From Haematobia irritans (lineage: Eukaryota; Arthropoda; Insecta; Diptera; Muscidae): a DNA stretch of 64,000 bases. The stretch is from assembly GCF_050003625.1 (NCBI RefSeq), contig NC_134400.1, positions 65,399,011 through 65,463,010 of the forward strand, in the 5' to 3' direction. Position 1 is the first letter of the stretch. The number at the start of each line of letters is the position of its first letter. A model generated the notes under the pieces. The model was not told where the DNA came from. It saw only the letters and a program-made list of their open reading frames with translations, and ran no database searches. The position numbers and the translations under genes are program-made. This document shows, one piece after another, positions 1 to 10,499 of this stretch.

Positions 1-236
1 TCCCTATCATGTCCCATGTAGACCGAAGATACCCAATATTTGCATGTGGATATCTCTAGACTGGCTACGACAGTGTCTGCATTGCTCAATGAAGGAAGCA
101 GAAACAAGTTTAGTTCGTTTTTAGCAATTATACATGCTCGATTTATATCGTTACCGGTATTATGCAAAAGTTTGAAACCCGGAGTGCTTAATTCAGAGAT
201 CTTGTTCTTATATATGTATGGTTCTTGAATAAGAAC
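1..236 (-). mobile_element. LINE-A copy 1, endonuclease N-terminus (cut by window edge)
   Basis: The minus strand encodes the start of the LINE-A ORF2 endonuclease: a QEPY motif of apurinic-type LINE nucleases, then the segment GFKLLHNTGNDINRAC and the following residues, which match the 5' end of the longer copy at 17008. This copy reaches about 50 bases further upstream than that one. It stops near position 236, where DINE-like repeat begins, so it is 5'-truncated on the right and cut by the window on the left. The short + strand ORF at 40-228 is only its antisense shadow. Confidence 0.85.
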
Positions 237-521
237 TATATCTATGGACTTATATGGCCCCAGAAGCCAGATTTTTGGCCGAATTTGGTTGAAATTTTGC
301 ACTAGGAGTACAATTAGTAGTATAGTCAAGTGTGCAAAATTTAATTGAAATCGGTTTAGATTTAGATATAGTTCCCATATATATCTGTCGCCCGATATGG
401 ACTAATATGGTCCTAAAAGCCAGAGTTTTGGCCCAATTTGGTTGAAATTTTGCACAGGGAGTAGATTTAGCATTGTAGCAATGCGTGCTAAATTTGGTTG
501 AAATCGATTCAGATGTAGATA
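237..521 (+). repeat. DINE-like family I central tandem repeats
   Basis: Two degenerate copies of the roughly 130-150-bp subunit that recurs through this window (phrases such as GGTTGAAATTTTGCAC and GAAATCGGTTCAGATTTAGA). They continue on the far side of the 910-bp insertion, at 1432. No coding potential is credible here. Confidence 0.75.
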
Positions 522-1431
522 CACCGAAAGAATTTTCTTCGTAAAAAGAACGAAAAATTTCGTTAAAAGTACGAAATTTGTCATTGTTTTACAACCAAAG
601 AAACTTTTCATTAAAAGTACGAAATATTTCGTACTTTTTACGAAGAAAAGTTCTTCCAAAATTTTCGTAGTTTGTAAGAAAAAAATTCGTACTTTTTATG
701 AAGAGTCTTCGTACTTTTTATGAAAAATCTTCGTACTTTTTATGAAACAATTTCGTTATTTTTATGAAAATGTTTCGTACTTTTTATGAAAAATTTTCGT
801 AGTTGTTATGAAAAATGTTCGTACTTTTTATGAAAAACTATCGTACTTTTTTCTGAAAAATGTTCGAACTTTTAGAAAAAAAATTTATAGTCGAAAGTGC
901 ATTTGGTTGTAGTTGCAAGTGTGAAAAATGACATCACTACTTTACATCTTAAGTTTTTGAATAATTTTTAGTTTTATTGCTTCACTTTTATTCATAGCAC
1001 GCTATCACCCAAATGAGAAGTAGCATAGACTTGCATAAAAAATAGAATAAAGGAATACACTCAAGCACACTATAAAAGACAATTTAATGCCGCGAACGGA
1101 AATTTTACAACTTCAATGAAAATTCTTCGTTATTTCAAAGAAAATGTTTCGTACTTTTTATGAAGAAATTTTAACGCAGAATGTTTCGTAAAATATTCGT
1201 AAAAACTTCTTCACAAAATTCATGAAATGTGAAGAAAGTTTCGTTAAAAGTACGAACTTTTTACGAAGAAAAGTTAATGTAGAATGTTTCGTAGAAGTTT
1301 CGTATATTCGTAAAATGTTCTTCGTAAAATTTACGAAAATGAATGAAAATTTCGTTATTTTAATGAAGAATTCAGGAAGAATAGTTAATGAAGAATTCTT
1401 CGTAAAATTAACGAAGAGTATTCTTTCGGTG
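522..1431. mobile_element. TA-flanked 910-bp TIR element with internal 22-bp repeats
   Basis: The ends are inverted repeats (CACCGAAAGAAT followed two or three bases later by CTTCGT, at 522 and complementary at 1431). The dinucleotide TA is duplicated at 520-521 and 1432-1433. Removing the element restores the uninterrupted DINE-like phrase GATATAGCTCCC, which proves insertion. The interior lacks an ORF of transposase size. From about 687 to 860 it carries about eight copies of an exact 22-bp period built on TTCGTACTTTTTATGAA, and the mirror form TACGAA recurs in both halves. The TA target and TIRs fit a non-autonomous Tc1/mariner-type element; I see no parental transposase in the window. Confidence 0.8.
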
Positions 1432-2187
1432 TATAGCTCCCATATATATCTTTCGTCCTATATGCACTTATATAAACCCAGAAGTCAGAGTTTTATCCCG
1501 ATTAGCTTGAAATTTTGCACAAGGAGTACAATTGGTAGTATAGTCATGTGTGCTAAATTTGATTGAAATCGGTTCAGATTTAGATATAGCTTCCATATAT
1601 ATTTTTCGCCCGATATGGACTTATATGGCCCCAGAAGCCATAGTTTTGGCCCAATTTGGTTGAAATTTTGCACCAGGAGTACAATTAGTAATATAGTCAT
1701 GTGTGCCAAATTTGATTGAAATCGGTTCAGATTTAGATATAGCTTCCACATATATATATACTTTTCTGGTTTGGACAAAAAGTGTCAAAATACCAACATT
1801 TTCCTTGTTAAATCGCCACTGCTTAGTCGAAAAGTTGTAAAAATTACTCTAATTTTCCTAAACTTCTAATACATATATATCGAGCAATAAATCATAAATA
1901 AACTTTTGCGAAGTTTCCTTAAAATTGCTTCAGATTTAAATGTTTCCCATATTTTTTTAATAAAATTGTGCATCAGCCAACTTAAATTTCGAGTCTATAG
2001 ATTTTGTAAAAGTCTATCAAATTCTGTCCAAATCGAGTGATATTTAAATGTATGTATTTGGGACAAACCTTTATATATAGCACCCAACACATTTGACGGA
2101 TGTGATATGGTATCGAAAATTTAGATCTACAAAGTGGTGCAGGGTATAATATAGTCGGCCCCGCCCGACTTTAGACTTTCCTTACTT
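1432..2187 (+). repeat. DINE-like family I element: subrepeats, 3' module and terminal hairpin
   Basis: Continuation of the repeat at 237. Subrepeats run to about 1760, then a linker with CCCATATTT near 1950, then a module of about 249 bp. The module ends in the hairpin AGTCGGCCCCGCCCGACT (2153-2170) followed about 14 bases later by CTTG and a T run. A terminal hairpin, a short spacer and a CTTG/T-rich boundary fit 3' ends of Helentron/DINE-1-type non-autonomous elements. The assignment rests on architecture, not on a seen Rep/helicase. Confidence 0.65.
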
Positions 2188-2437
2188 GTTTTTTACTAAC
2201 ATTGTGTTCCACCCTAGTGCATTAGCCGAGTTATATTTTGAGTCTATAGATTTTGTAGAAGTCTATCAAATTCTGTCCAGATCGAGTGATATTTAAATGT
2301 ATGTATTTGGGACAAACCTTTATATAGCCCCCAACACATTTGACGGATGAGATATGGCATCGAAAATTTAGATCTAAAAAGTGGCCCAGGGTATAATATA
2401 GTCGGCCCCGCCCGACTTTAGACTTTCCTTACTTGTT
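2188..2437 (+). repeat. Second tandem copy of the 249-bp 3' module
   Basis: Starts after CTTG with TTTTTTACTAACATTGTG and ends with the same hairpin (about 2400-2417) and CTTG. Period to the preceding module is 249 bp. The module alone has been duplicated in tandem at the 3' end of the element, as also happens at 12.4-13.1 kb and 33.0-33.5 kb. Confidence 0.75.
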
Positions 2438-3294
2438 CTTACTGCTTTTGTTTTTCTAATTGAAAATGAAAAATAACTAAACGTATAGTATTTTCTATTG
2501 ATATATTATTTCAAAAGTATATTTAGCTGGAAATATTAATAATGAATGAATGAATGAATGAATAGCTTGTAACTGGACATGACATAGAAAATCTGGAAAT
2601 TCCAGCCCATTCCAGTCCATCTGGCAACCCTATATGGGAGCGATGAATGGCAAGAAATATCAGTATTTTTGACAAGTATACGTATAGAAAAAACATGATT
2701 GTCACAATCATATTCGAAGAGCAAAATAATATGATAGGAGCTATTTTTTCTGCGGCCATGTAACATTTACACCTGCAACCATGTTGGCTCAGTGAACATG
2801 GTTCTAAGAAAAATAAAATTGTCCTCGTCTAAAATGTTATTATATTTTGTTTCCATTAAAAGATAATGGTCACGATCTAAAAAATTATGGTATTCGTCAA
2901 AAATGTTTTTCTTCCAGTTAAAAGAACATGGGTGTGAAAAATGTTTTGATCTTTATGAAAAAAACTTTTTTCGTCGTCGAAAAAAGGACGCCACTTGAGA
3001 AAAGAAAACACAAAATTAACTTTATTTATTTGTTTTTATTTATCTATAAACTAATTCATTGTTTATTTGTATTTATAATGTCGTACAAGCAAACATCACA
3101 TATTTTTACACACTCTATTTAGGTTCAATTTCAACAATAAGTAATCTTCTTTTTCTTTTTATGACCACTTAGTTTTAATAGGTTTTTGTTTATTTTAATG
3201 GGCTGTTTTGGTCAATATTTATAAATGCAAATAAAACAAGTTTATTTCATCTTTTTTCTCGACGTTTCGTCGGCTTTTTTCCGACCTTTTCCAG
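2438..3294. other. Unassigned AT-rich stretch with short (GAAT)n tract
   Basis: No gene or transposon ends recognised. A short GAAT microsatellite lies at 2541-2563. Small ORFs at 2523-2766 and 2928-3122 are low-complexity and unconvincing. Confidence 0.5.
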
Positions 3295-3388
3295 AGAATT
3301 TTTATACCCTCCATCATAGGATGGGGGTATATTAACTTTGTCAATCCTTTTGTAACACATCGAAATATTGCTCTAAGACCCCATAAAA
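3295..3388 (+). repeat. Fragment of a third DINE-like family (ATACCCTCC end)
   Basis: Contains a near-palindromic ATACCCTCCATCATAGGATG block with GGGTAT (3300-3330), similar in logic to the TATACCC palindrome at unit borders of the arrays at 14-24 kb. It is cut at 3388 by the 5' truncation point of LINE-A copy 2. Confidence 0.5.
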
Positions 3389-4793
3389 ATTGTACATTGG
3401 CTATACACGGCAGTGGTTAGACCTATAGTGCTATATGGTGTTGTAGTCTGGTGGCCGGCACTTCACCAGCCGACAAGTTTAGATAAAGTTCAGCGTATGG
3501 CGTGCTTCTGTATCTCAGGTGCATTCAGCAAGACAGGAACAAACTCCCTTAATGTCATACTGCATCTATTGCCTTTAGACATTTTGGCCAAACAGTCAGC
3601 TGCAACAACGGCTGTGCGGTTGCTTGAGCTATCGCTGTGGTGGAAAAAAATTTACGGTCACAGTTCGGTCCTCAAAATAATGCCAGATGTGCCTAACTTA
3701 GTGGATTACACTTTGACGAGTCCACTTTTCGACAAAAAGTTTGAGACTCTAATTCCCAACAGTGAGGCGTGGTGTACACGGACCCCGGGGAATAAAAGAT
3801 ATATAGATTTCTACATTGATGGCTCCAAATTGGATGGCCAAGTGGGTTTCGGAGTATATTCTAAAGATCTGAAACTTCGAATAGCGAAAAGATTACCTGA
3901 TCACTGTAGTGTTTTTCAGGCTGAAATATTAGCAATAAGAGAAGTGGTGAATTGGCTGAGAAGTAATGCTCCAAGCAATTTTGCATTAATATATACTCAG
4001 ACAGTCAACCTGCAATAAAATCCTTGGACTCTGTGTACCTCAACTCGAAAACGGCCATCGACTGCCGCAAATCTCTCAATGAGATGGCTGAGCAGCACAA
4101 TATTCACCTAATATGGGTGCCTGGCCATAGGAACATACCGGGGAACAGCGAAGCAGATGAGCTAGCAAGGCTAGGAACTACCTTACATATTCCAGGGGAA
4201 CTAGAATTTGTTGGTATGCCTCTGGCTACCTGCAAGCTCTTACTGCGTGAGAAGGCTGTCATGATGGCAAATGTTCGATGGGAGAATTGTAAGGGTTGTA
4301 ACGACACCAAGCAAATGTGGCCCCATTTAAACTTAAACCGCACACTAGATATGCTAGTGTTCTCGAGACGCCAGATATCACTCCTGAAATCTGCTATAAC
4401 GGGTCGCTGCCTGATAGGCGATTTTGCAAAAACTATTGGTGCGAAGTATAATGACTATTGTAGGAGCTGTCATGATGCGGAGGAAAAGGAATCAATAAAA
4501 CACCTCTTGTGTGAGTGTCCTGCATTTTGTGTAAAGTGTAAGCAAATTTTAGGGGCATATAGCTTCAGATTACTGGCGGACCTGGAAAACGTTAACTTAA
4601 GCAGTCAGCTAATGTTTTTGGAACAATCTGGTTGGTTCAACAGAAGAAACTAATCGAGAAGGTTCAACGGTTAAAACTAGAAGTGCCCATATGTAATAGG
4701 TACTTTTAGTTAATGTGGTATCACAATGGACTGAATAGTCTAAGTGAGCCTGAATCTTAATCGGGCTGCCACTTTAACCTTAACCTAACCTAA
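3389..4793 (+). pseudogene. LINE-A copy 2: RT C-terminus, RNase H, Cys-rich tail, 3' UTR (5'-truncated)
   Basis: Starts inside the reverse transcriptase C-terminal region (LYTAVVRPI...WWPALHQ), runs through an RNase H domain (YIDFYIDGSK, FQAEILAIRE, WVPGHRNIPGN, SEADELARLG) and ends with a C-x2-C...H-x3-C-x-C tail (CRSC, HLLCEC). The two frames, 3389-4018 and 4024-4653, are separated by a one-base deletion near 3980 relative to the copy at 17 kb, inside the strand that should carry the YSDSQ aspartate. The 3' UTR ends in a short CCTAA repeat near 4793. EN-RT-RNaseH order places the family in the I-group of LINEs; the exact clade (I, LOA, R1-like) is not resolved. Confidence 0.88.
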
Positions 4794-4896
4794 TATATGT
4801 CAATGACAGTAAAGAAATATTGTATAGGTCACAGTCATTTCATATACATTCGAAATAAAATAGTGCCTACAGAAACTGCAATAAATAACATATATA
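4794..4896. other. Short unassigned spacer
   Basis: AT-rich flank between LINE-A copy 2 and the Tc1/mariner element; nothing recognised. Confidence 0.4.
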
Positions 4897-5632
4897 AAGG
4901 GTGATACGGTCAAAATTTGGTCAATATAAACTTGATGTATTTCTTTCAATTTTGCATTAAAAAAACCTGAACACCCCTCATTTTGAAGATGTGTGTTTGT
5001 AGAATGTTGCTCCTATTTTGATTTTGGAATTCACTCTTCAGTTGTCAAATATCTGGTTTGTCAAGCCATCTGTACCTGTGGCTTGAAAAGCAGCATTTTC
5101 ATAGCTTCCGGGACTGTCAACCAAGAAATTTACGTGAGAGAGTGTTTGAATAAACGTCTGCTGCCTTTCCTGAAGAAACACGGTTGTTCCGTACTGTTTT
5201 GGCCGGATTTGACATCTTGCCATTACGGTAAAAAGGCCATGGAGTGGTACGCCGCCAACAACGTGCAGGTGGTTCCCAAGGACAAGAACCCTCCCAACAC
5301 GCCAGAGCTCCGCCCAATTGAGAAATACTGGGCTATTGTCAAGCGGAACCTAAAGAAGACAAAAAAAACTGCTAAGGACGAGCAGCAGTTCAAGGCAAAC
5401 TGGCTTTCTGCGGCGAAGAAGGTGGACAAGGTGGCTGTACAAAATCTGATGGCAGGTGTCAAGCGTGAGGCCCGGCAATTCGGATTTGGAAAAGCGAAAG
5501 CCTAACTGAATATTTTTCCTGAATTTTATACTAATTGAACTTGAAAAAGAAATTTAATTTGATTTTTTAAATAAACGATTTCACCAATTTACACGCGTAT
5601 TCCCTTGACCAAATTTTGACCGTATCACCCTT
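4897..5632 (+). mobile_element. Tc1/mariner-superfamily element, DD37E type, internally deleted
   Basis: Ends are long inverted repeats beginning AAGGGTGATACGGTCAAAAT, flanked by TA (4895-4896 and 5633-5634). At 736 bp it is little more than half the length of a full Tc1/mariner element. It keeps both termini and the C-terminal half of the transposase, so it is an internal-deletion derivative that could only be moved in trans. Confidence 0.88.
5085..5505 (+). pseudogene. Truncated DD37E transposase, C-terminal catalytic half
   Basis: Reads SGTVNQEIYVRECL, then WPDLTSCHYG (second catalytic Asp) and PELRPIEKYWAIVKR (final Glu). Counting residues gives 37 between Asp and Glu, the spacing that names the ITmD37E/DD37E group of Tc1-like transposases. 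The paired helix-turn-helix DNA-binding region and the first catalytic Asp are absent; the frame upstream of about 5085 has no ATG and is not transposase-like. Stop at 5503-5505. Clearly non-functional. Confidence 0.85.
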
Positions 5633-5634
5633 TA

Positions 5635-6000
5635 CAATACAACGATAAAACCACATTTTGAATACTGTTCTACTTTATAATTTGTTGGAAACCAAACTAT
5701 GAAAAATCGACTTACAAAATTGCAAAATAAAGGAACGCGTTGCATATTTGGATGTCACAGATTAACTCATATATCTTCAATGTTCAATACTTTGCGGTGG
5801 TTATCAGTACAACAGAGGTTGTAATGAATGCGTTAATATTTATCTTCAAAATTAAAAATGTGTTTCTAATGTGCAGCCGTACAATTCAAGAAACACAAAT
5901 AACTTTATATTGCATTTTAGTACAACAAGTTTCTATTAAAATATACTATTCTTTAAATTGCTCAATAAAATGCCAGATGATTTAAAAAAATCGAGCGTGG
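5635..6000. other. Unassigned AT-rich stretch
   Basis: No recognised gene. The 81-codon ORF at 5740-5985 has AT-driven composition and no motif. Confidence 0.45.
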
Positions 6001-6378
6001 CGTCCGAGCGTTTGACCGTATATACTTGCTTTGATAAATGATTGATAAAAACAAATTGATTTTTTTTTTGATTTTTAAAAATAGATTAATTAATTTCATA
6101 TGTCCATAACGAAATCCCTAAGTATTTATATTTGTATGTATATTTGACAATCCATCACGGGTATGTTTTTTCAAAAAATTTATATTTGTATGCGTCCGAG
6201 CGTTTGACCGTATATACTTGTTCTGATAAATGATTGTTTTAAAAAACATTGATAATTATTTTCGTTTTTAGAAATAAACCAATTTCATATGTCCATAACA
6301 AAATCCCTAAGTATTTATATTTGTATGTATATATGACAATCCATTATGGATCGATTGTTTCAAATATATTTGTATGCG
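6001..6378 (+). repeat. Two tandem copies of a 192-bp unit
   Basis: CGTCCGAGCGTTTGACCGTA begins at 6001 and again at 6193, and the following sequence (CCATAACGAAATCCCTAAGT in copy 1, one mismatch in copy 2) stays alignable through about 6378. The GACCGTATATACTTG segment in each copy resembles the 3' terminus of DINE-like family II at 8790-8806, so the unit may contain a helentron-like end. Confidence 0.75.
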
Positions 6379-6650
6379 TTCTATGGAGTCATGTATTTAA
6401 ATTCGGGAACGAATTCATCATCAACTTCGTATGACGCAAAATACAGTTTTACAAACTCTAACTCCAATTGTTTGTTTCAAAAATGTCATTCCATAGAACA
6501 AAGTAAATATGTCTAATAAATATTCCGTAATTTTCGACAAATATTTTTCGACAACGCACAACGGCGTTTGCTATATTTTTTTGTTAAAATTTTGTAAACT
6601 TAACCTACAGTTTTTTCGTGACGCATTTACATATTTTGGAGTGTAGAAAG
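6379..6650. repeat. Dispersed AT-rich MITE-like fragment
   Basis: The segment around 6400-6560 (AACTTCGTATGACGC, GTCTAATAAATATTC, TTTTCGACAA) is alignable with 25675-25810. It is therefore a fragment of the dispersed repeat occupying 25.4-25.9 kb. Boundaries not resolved. Confidence 0.5.
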
Positions 6651-7390
6651 ATCGTTCCAATGCAAACAATTTCTGACGAAAATTATGGCAGCTAGTCGAA
6701 TCCCAACCCTCGGACGTATAGGTGCGACAAATTAGGGATCCTCGAAATTTTTTGATTACGAAAGTTTTTCGGAAAGTGGGGACTCGTGCCGTCGTTTCAT
6801 CTCCATCCAGTTGGTCGTCAGAACTTTGGATACATTTTAGTATCCTTTTGCGTACATGAATTCTGAAGCAATTGTTGGAGCTCTTTATTATTTTGATAAA
6901 GGGTTGCTCTATGTGAGTAGTCCAATTTCGATCAACTCATCAGCTGTTGTGTTTTCTAACTGAGGGGTATGACGAATATCGGTGTGAATTGACCGAAATC
7001 CAGTTGACTTATTGTGCGTTTCGAAGCCTTTCATAGCGGTGATCTAACACCATCAACCGTCAACTACCTGTTGTAGTTTAGTAAGGTACGAAATTGCATT
7101 TGACAATTGACAAAACCTTTCTATAAATATTTTAACTCCTGAGCCAATTTCGGTTTTGGAAAATATTGCATTTTTCGATTAAAGGGACTTTCATTGATGT
7201 GTTGTTTTGAAGGCGGTGAAAACTTTCGGGCAGATCTCGATTATGCTGGTCAATCAAAGGCGATGTAACCCACCAGATTATTTTTTTCTCATGAACCAAC
7301 CAGATTGTTCCAAAAACATTAACGTTTTACAGGTACATCAGTATTCTAAAGCAATATGCTCATAAAATTACGCCTTACACAGAAGTTTTA
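6651..7390. other. Unassigned region, somewhat higher GC
   Basis: Less AT-rich than its surroundings (for example 6690-7060) and may be a decayed mobile-element coding region, but neither strand gives an ORF over 60 codons or a motif I recognise. Confidence 0.35.
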
Positions 7391-7600
7391 CTAATTTGAG
7401 GTGGCTGAATCCAAATCTGCACTTGTTTTTTTATCAGCAGGACTTTTCGAGAAATACCCTTATGTTCAAAACTAAGGCACTTCCGCTGCATATATTGGAA
7501 TAACTTGAAAACAGTTCACCATATTAAATTTAAAAAATCTGAAACTACCAAACAATACTCCCTTCATTGCTTACATTGGTTTTAAATTTTTGAAGTAGTT
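7391..7600. repeat. Dispersed repeat (CTGAATCCAAATCTGC type), left copy
   Basis: The first part (7395-7500) is repeated in the same orientation at about 8866-8965, on the other side of the DINE-like family II element. The part at 7490-7535 is also found at 27540-27590. Function unknown. Confidence 0.6.
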
Positions 7601-7679
7601 TTAGAAAATAAAAATTAAAATTTTTAACAAAAAAAAAAAAATGGTCTAGAAACACTTACCCGTAGTTAAATATATTTCG

Positions 7680-8810
7680 ATTAACATGAGCTTTATTTCA
7701 TTACAATTGAAATCACGCTAACTTCCGAACGAAACAAGCTATCGAATTGAAACTTGGCACAAGTAGTTGTTATCGATGTAGGTCAGATGGTATTGAAAAT
7801 GGGCCATATCGGCCCACTTTTACGTATAGCCCCCATATAAAGCGACCCTCAGATTTCGCTTGTGGAGCCTCTAACAGAAGCATATTTCATCTGATCCGGC
7901 TGAAATTTGGTATCTGGTGTTGGTATATGGTCTCTAACAACCATGCAAAAATTGGTCCACATCGGTCCATAATTATATATAGCCCCCATATAAACCGATC
8001 CCCAGATTTGGCTTGCGGAGCCTAAAAGAGAAGCAAATTTCATCCGATCCGGCTGAAATTTGGTACATGATGTTGGTATATGGTCTCTAACAACCATGCA
8101 AAAATTGGTTCACATCGGTCAATAATTATATATAGCCCCCATATAAACCGAAGCCCAGATTTGGCTTGCGGAGCCTCAAAGAAAAGAAAATTTCATCCGA
8201 TCCGGCTGAAATTTGGTACATGGTGTTGGTATATGGTCTTTAACAACCATGCAAAAATTGGTCCACATCGGTCCATAATTATATATAGACCACATATAAA
8301 CCGATCTCCAGATTTGGCTTGCGAAGCCTCAAAGAGGAGCAAATTGCATCCGATCCGGCTGAAATTTGGTACATGGTATTGGTATATGGTCTCTAACAAC
8401 CGTGCAAAAATTGATCCACATCGGTCCATAATTATATATAGCGCCCATATAAACCGATCCCCAGATTTGGGTTGCGGAGCCTCAAAGAGAAGCAAATTTC
8501 ATCCGATCCGCCTGAAATTTGGTACATGGTGTTGGTATATGGTCTCTAACAACCATGCAAAAATTGGTTCACTTCGGTCAATAATTATATATTGATTTAA
8601 TATATTGATTTAATATATACCACGTATGGACTTACATACAATTTAGAAGATGGTGTTAGGAGGTTTTAAGATACCTTGCCATCGGCAAGCGTTACCGCAA
8701 CTTAAGTAATTCGATTGTGGATGGCAGTGTTTAGATGAAGTTTCTACGCAATCCATGATGGAGGGTATAAGCTTCGGCCTGGCCGAACTTACGGCCGTAT
8801 ATACTTGTTT
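7680..8810 (+). mobile_element. DINE-like family II element with five ~151-bp subrepeats
   Basis: Five head-to-tail subrepeats of about 151 bp (TATAGCCCCCATATAA near 7826, 7979, 8132, 8285 and 8437, the last copies degenerate) precede a unique 3' region. That region ends in the hairpin TTCGGCCTGGCCGAA (8773-8787), then ACGGCCGTATATACTTG and a T run. Hairpin plus CTTG boundary and CTRs near 150 bp parallel family I, although the sequences differ. ORFs of 92-171 codons across it are periodic translations of the repeat, not genes. Confidence 0.7.
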
Positions 8811-8865
8811 TTTTTTTATTGTTCTGTTGATTAACAGCTGAATATTGTTTTTAAGGTTATTAGGG

Positions 8866-8965
8866 ACACTGAATCCAAATCTGCACTTGGTTTTTTTCTA
8901 TCAGCTCGACTTTTCGATTTATACTGTTATGTTAAAAATTAAGGCACTTCCGCCATAGATTATAG
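8866..8965. repeat. Dispersed repeat (CTGAATCCAAATCTGC type), right copy
   Basis: Direct, imperfect copy of 7395-7500, sharing CTGAATCCAAATCTGCACTT, GACTTTTCGA and TTAAGGCACTTCCGC. Together the copies bracket the DINE-like family II element. Confidence 0.65.
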
Positions 8966-9024
8966 AATATAGATAGATGATCCATCGGTGATCCATCGGA
9001 TGATCCATCGGTGCACAGTGAAAC

Positions 9025-9350
9025 CACTGTGCATCGCTTGACATCGCTTTTTTGGAAATAATTCCGCAACTTTTGAACGGATAAAGATATCAACATAATT
9101 TTTTCTATAAGTGAAAGCTGAGGTGTTTTTCTCTAAGTTTGTGAGTCCCGTTGAAAGTTGGTCACCTCGGGGGTATCAAATTCTGTTTTAGCTCTCAAAT
9201 CAGTTGTGAAATAGTGAACCGATTTCGATGATTTTTGCTGGATAGAACTTCTAAAATCCTTCAAAAAAGGTCGCGAGTGTGTGCGAATATATTTAATAGT
9301 TTGCGAGATATAGAGAAACGAATCATCACCAAAAAGGTAAAGGTAATCTT
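9025..9350 (+). repeat. Dispersed repeat X, copy 1
   Basis: Alignable over about 300 bp, in inverted orientation, with 26720-27010 (shared phrases ACCACTGTGC, GAAAGTTGGTCACCTCG and TTTGCGAGATAT or close variants). No reading frame stays open across both copies. Confidence 0.7.
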
Positions 9351-9369
9351 TTTCATTGCCCTTCAAGTC

Positions 9370-9790
9370 TGCAAAATTTCATCCAAATCATATATATGTA
9401 TCGCCCGATTTTCCCAAATTTATCAACGGATCTTACTCAAAGTTGGCTAAATGTAATCTTCTATAGCACTAACTATATGTGCAAAAAATCATCGAAATCG
9501 TTTCAGATTTAGCTATAGCTCCCATATATATGTACCGCCCGATTTTTCTAAATTTGGCTATAAAACCCTTATTTATTAACCGATAGTACTCAAAGTTGGC
9601 CAAATGCAATCTTCTATAGCACTAACTGTATGTGCAACATTTCATCGAAATCGGTTCAGCTATATCTACCATATATATGCCTCGCTCGATTTTCCCAAAT
9701 TTGGCCATAGTACTCTTATTTTTTAACCAATGTTACTCAAATTTCAAACTTTGATGTACTAGCTGATCGTATTTATAAGTTCTTGTAGCT
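9370..9790 (+). repeat. Third type of ~145-bp subrepeat array
   Basis: Two and a half copies of a unit with CTCAAAGTTGGC, CTTCTATAGCACTAACT and CATCGAAATCG followed by a CCCATATATATG block. It is the counterpart of the central repeats of the DINE-like families but with its own sequence. Confidence 0.6.
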
Positions 9791-9859
9791 CGTACATAAG
9801 AATATTGCTCGATTTTTACAAATTTGGATTTATTACGCACACTAATTGAGCGATTTTCT

Positions 9860-9960
9860 CTTTTTATACCCTAAACCACATAGTGGTCAGGGTATAATTT
9901 AATAATGGGCTCAATATTAGTGGCATACTAACTCCGTAGGTGCAATATCAACTACAGCCA
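9860..9960. repeat. TATACCC palindrome, DINE-like end fragment
   Basis: TATACCCTAAACCACATAGTGGTCAGGGTATA is an imperfect palindrome of the type seen at every unit border of the 14-24 kb array. Probably a solitary terminal fragment. Confidence 0.5.
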
Positions 9961-10204
9961 GTGTTGCTAGAAGTATGGGAAATTCCCTATATTTTGGGTT
10001 TTTCAATATTTAGCGTCTTGTAGGGACGTAGGGCCACAATGTAGGGACATTTTCACTCAACACAATTTGTAATAATTTTTACATTTTGGTGGCTCTAGAG
10101 GAGGAAATTAGAAGCCGGCAAGGCTTGATCTTTAACAATGTGTGATAACAACAGTTAAACTCGTGCCAACAAAAATCTAATAAAATTTGATGATTACCAC
10201 AAAT

Positions 10205-10485
10205 TACCACAAATCTACCAAACAAATATTTCTATAGAAATTTTTGTCAAAACTTTATTCCTGTAGAAAATTTTGTCAACATTTTATTTCTATAGGAAAT
10301 TTTGTCAAAATTTTTTTTCAAAATATAATTTCTATAAAAACTTTTCTCAAAATTTTATTTCTATGGAATTTTTTCTCAAAACGTTATAGAATTTATTGTC
10401 AAAATTTTATTTCTATAGAAAAATTTCTCACAAATATTTGTTTATAGAAACTTTTTCCAAAATTTTATTTTTATAGAGATTTAAC
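10205..10485 (+). repeat. AT-rich minisatellite (TTTCTATAGAAA core)
   Basis: About ten degenerate tandem copies of a 25-30-bp unit, each an ATTTCTATAGAAA-like palindrome followed by TTTTGTCAAAATTTT. The same unit in reverse orientation fills part of the hAT-type element at 35.0-35.5 kb. Confidence 0.75.
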
Positions 10486-10499
10486 AAAAAAAAAATTAC

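Noticed and set aside
1222..1566. 114-codon ORF
   Set aside because: Runs through the 22-bp-repeat element and across its TA boundary into DINE-like repeat, so it cannot be a real gene.
7747..8595. ORFs of 92 and 171 codons
   Set aside because: Periodic translations of the ~151-bp subrepeat, with an equally long frame on the opposite strand.
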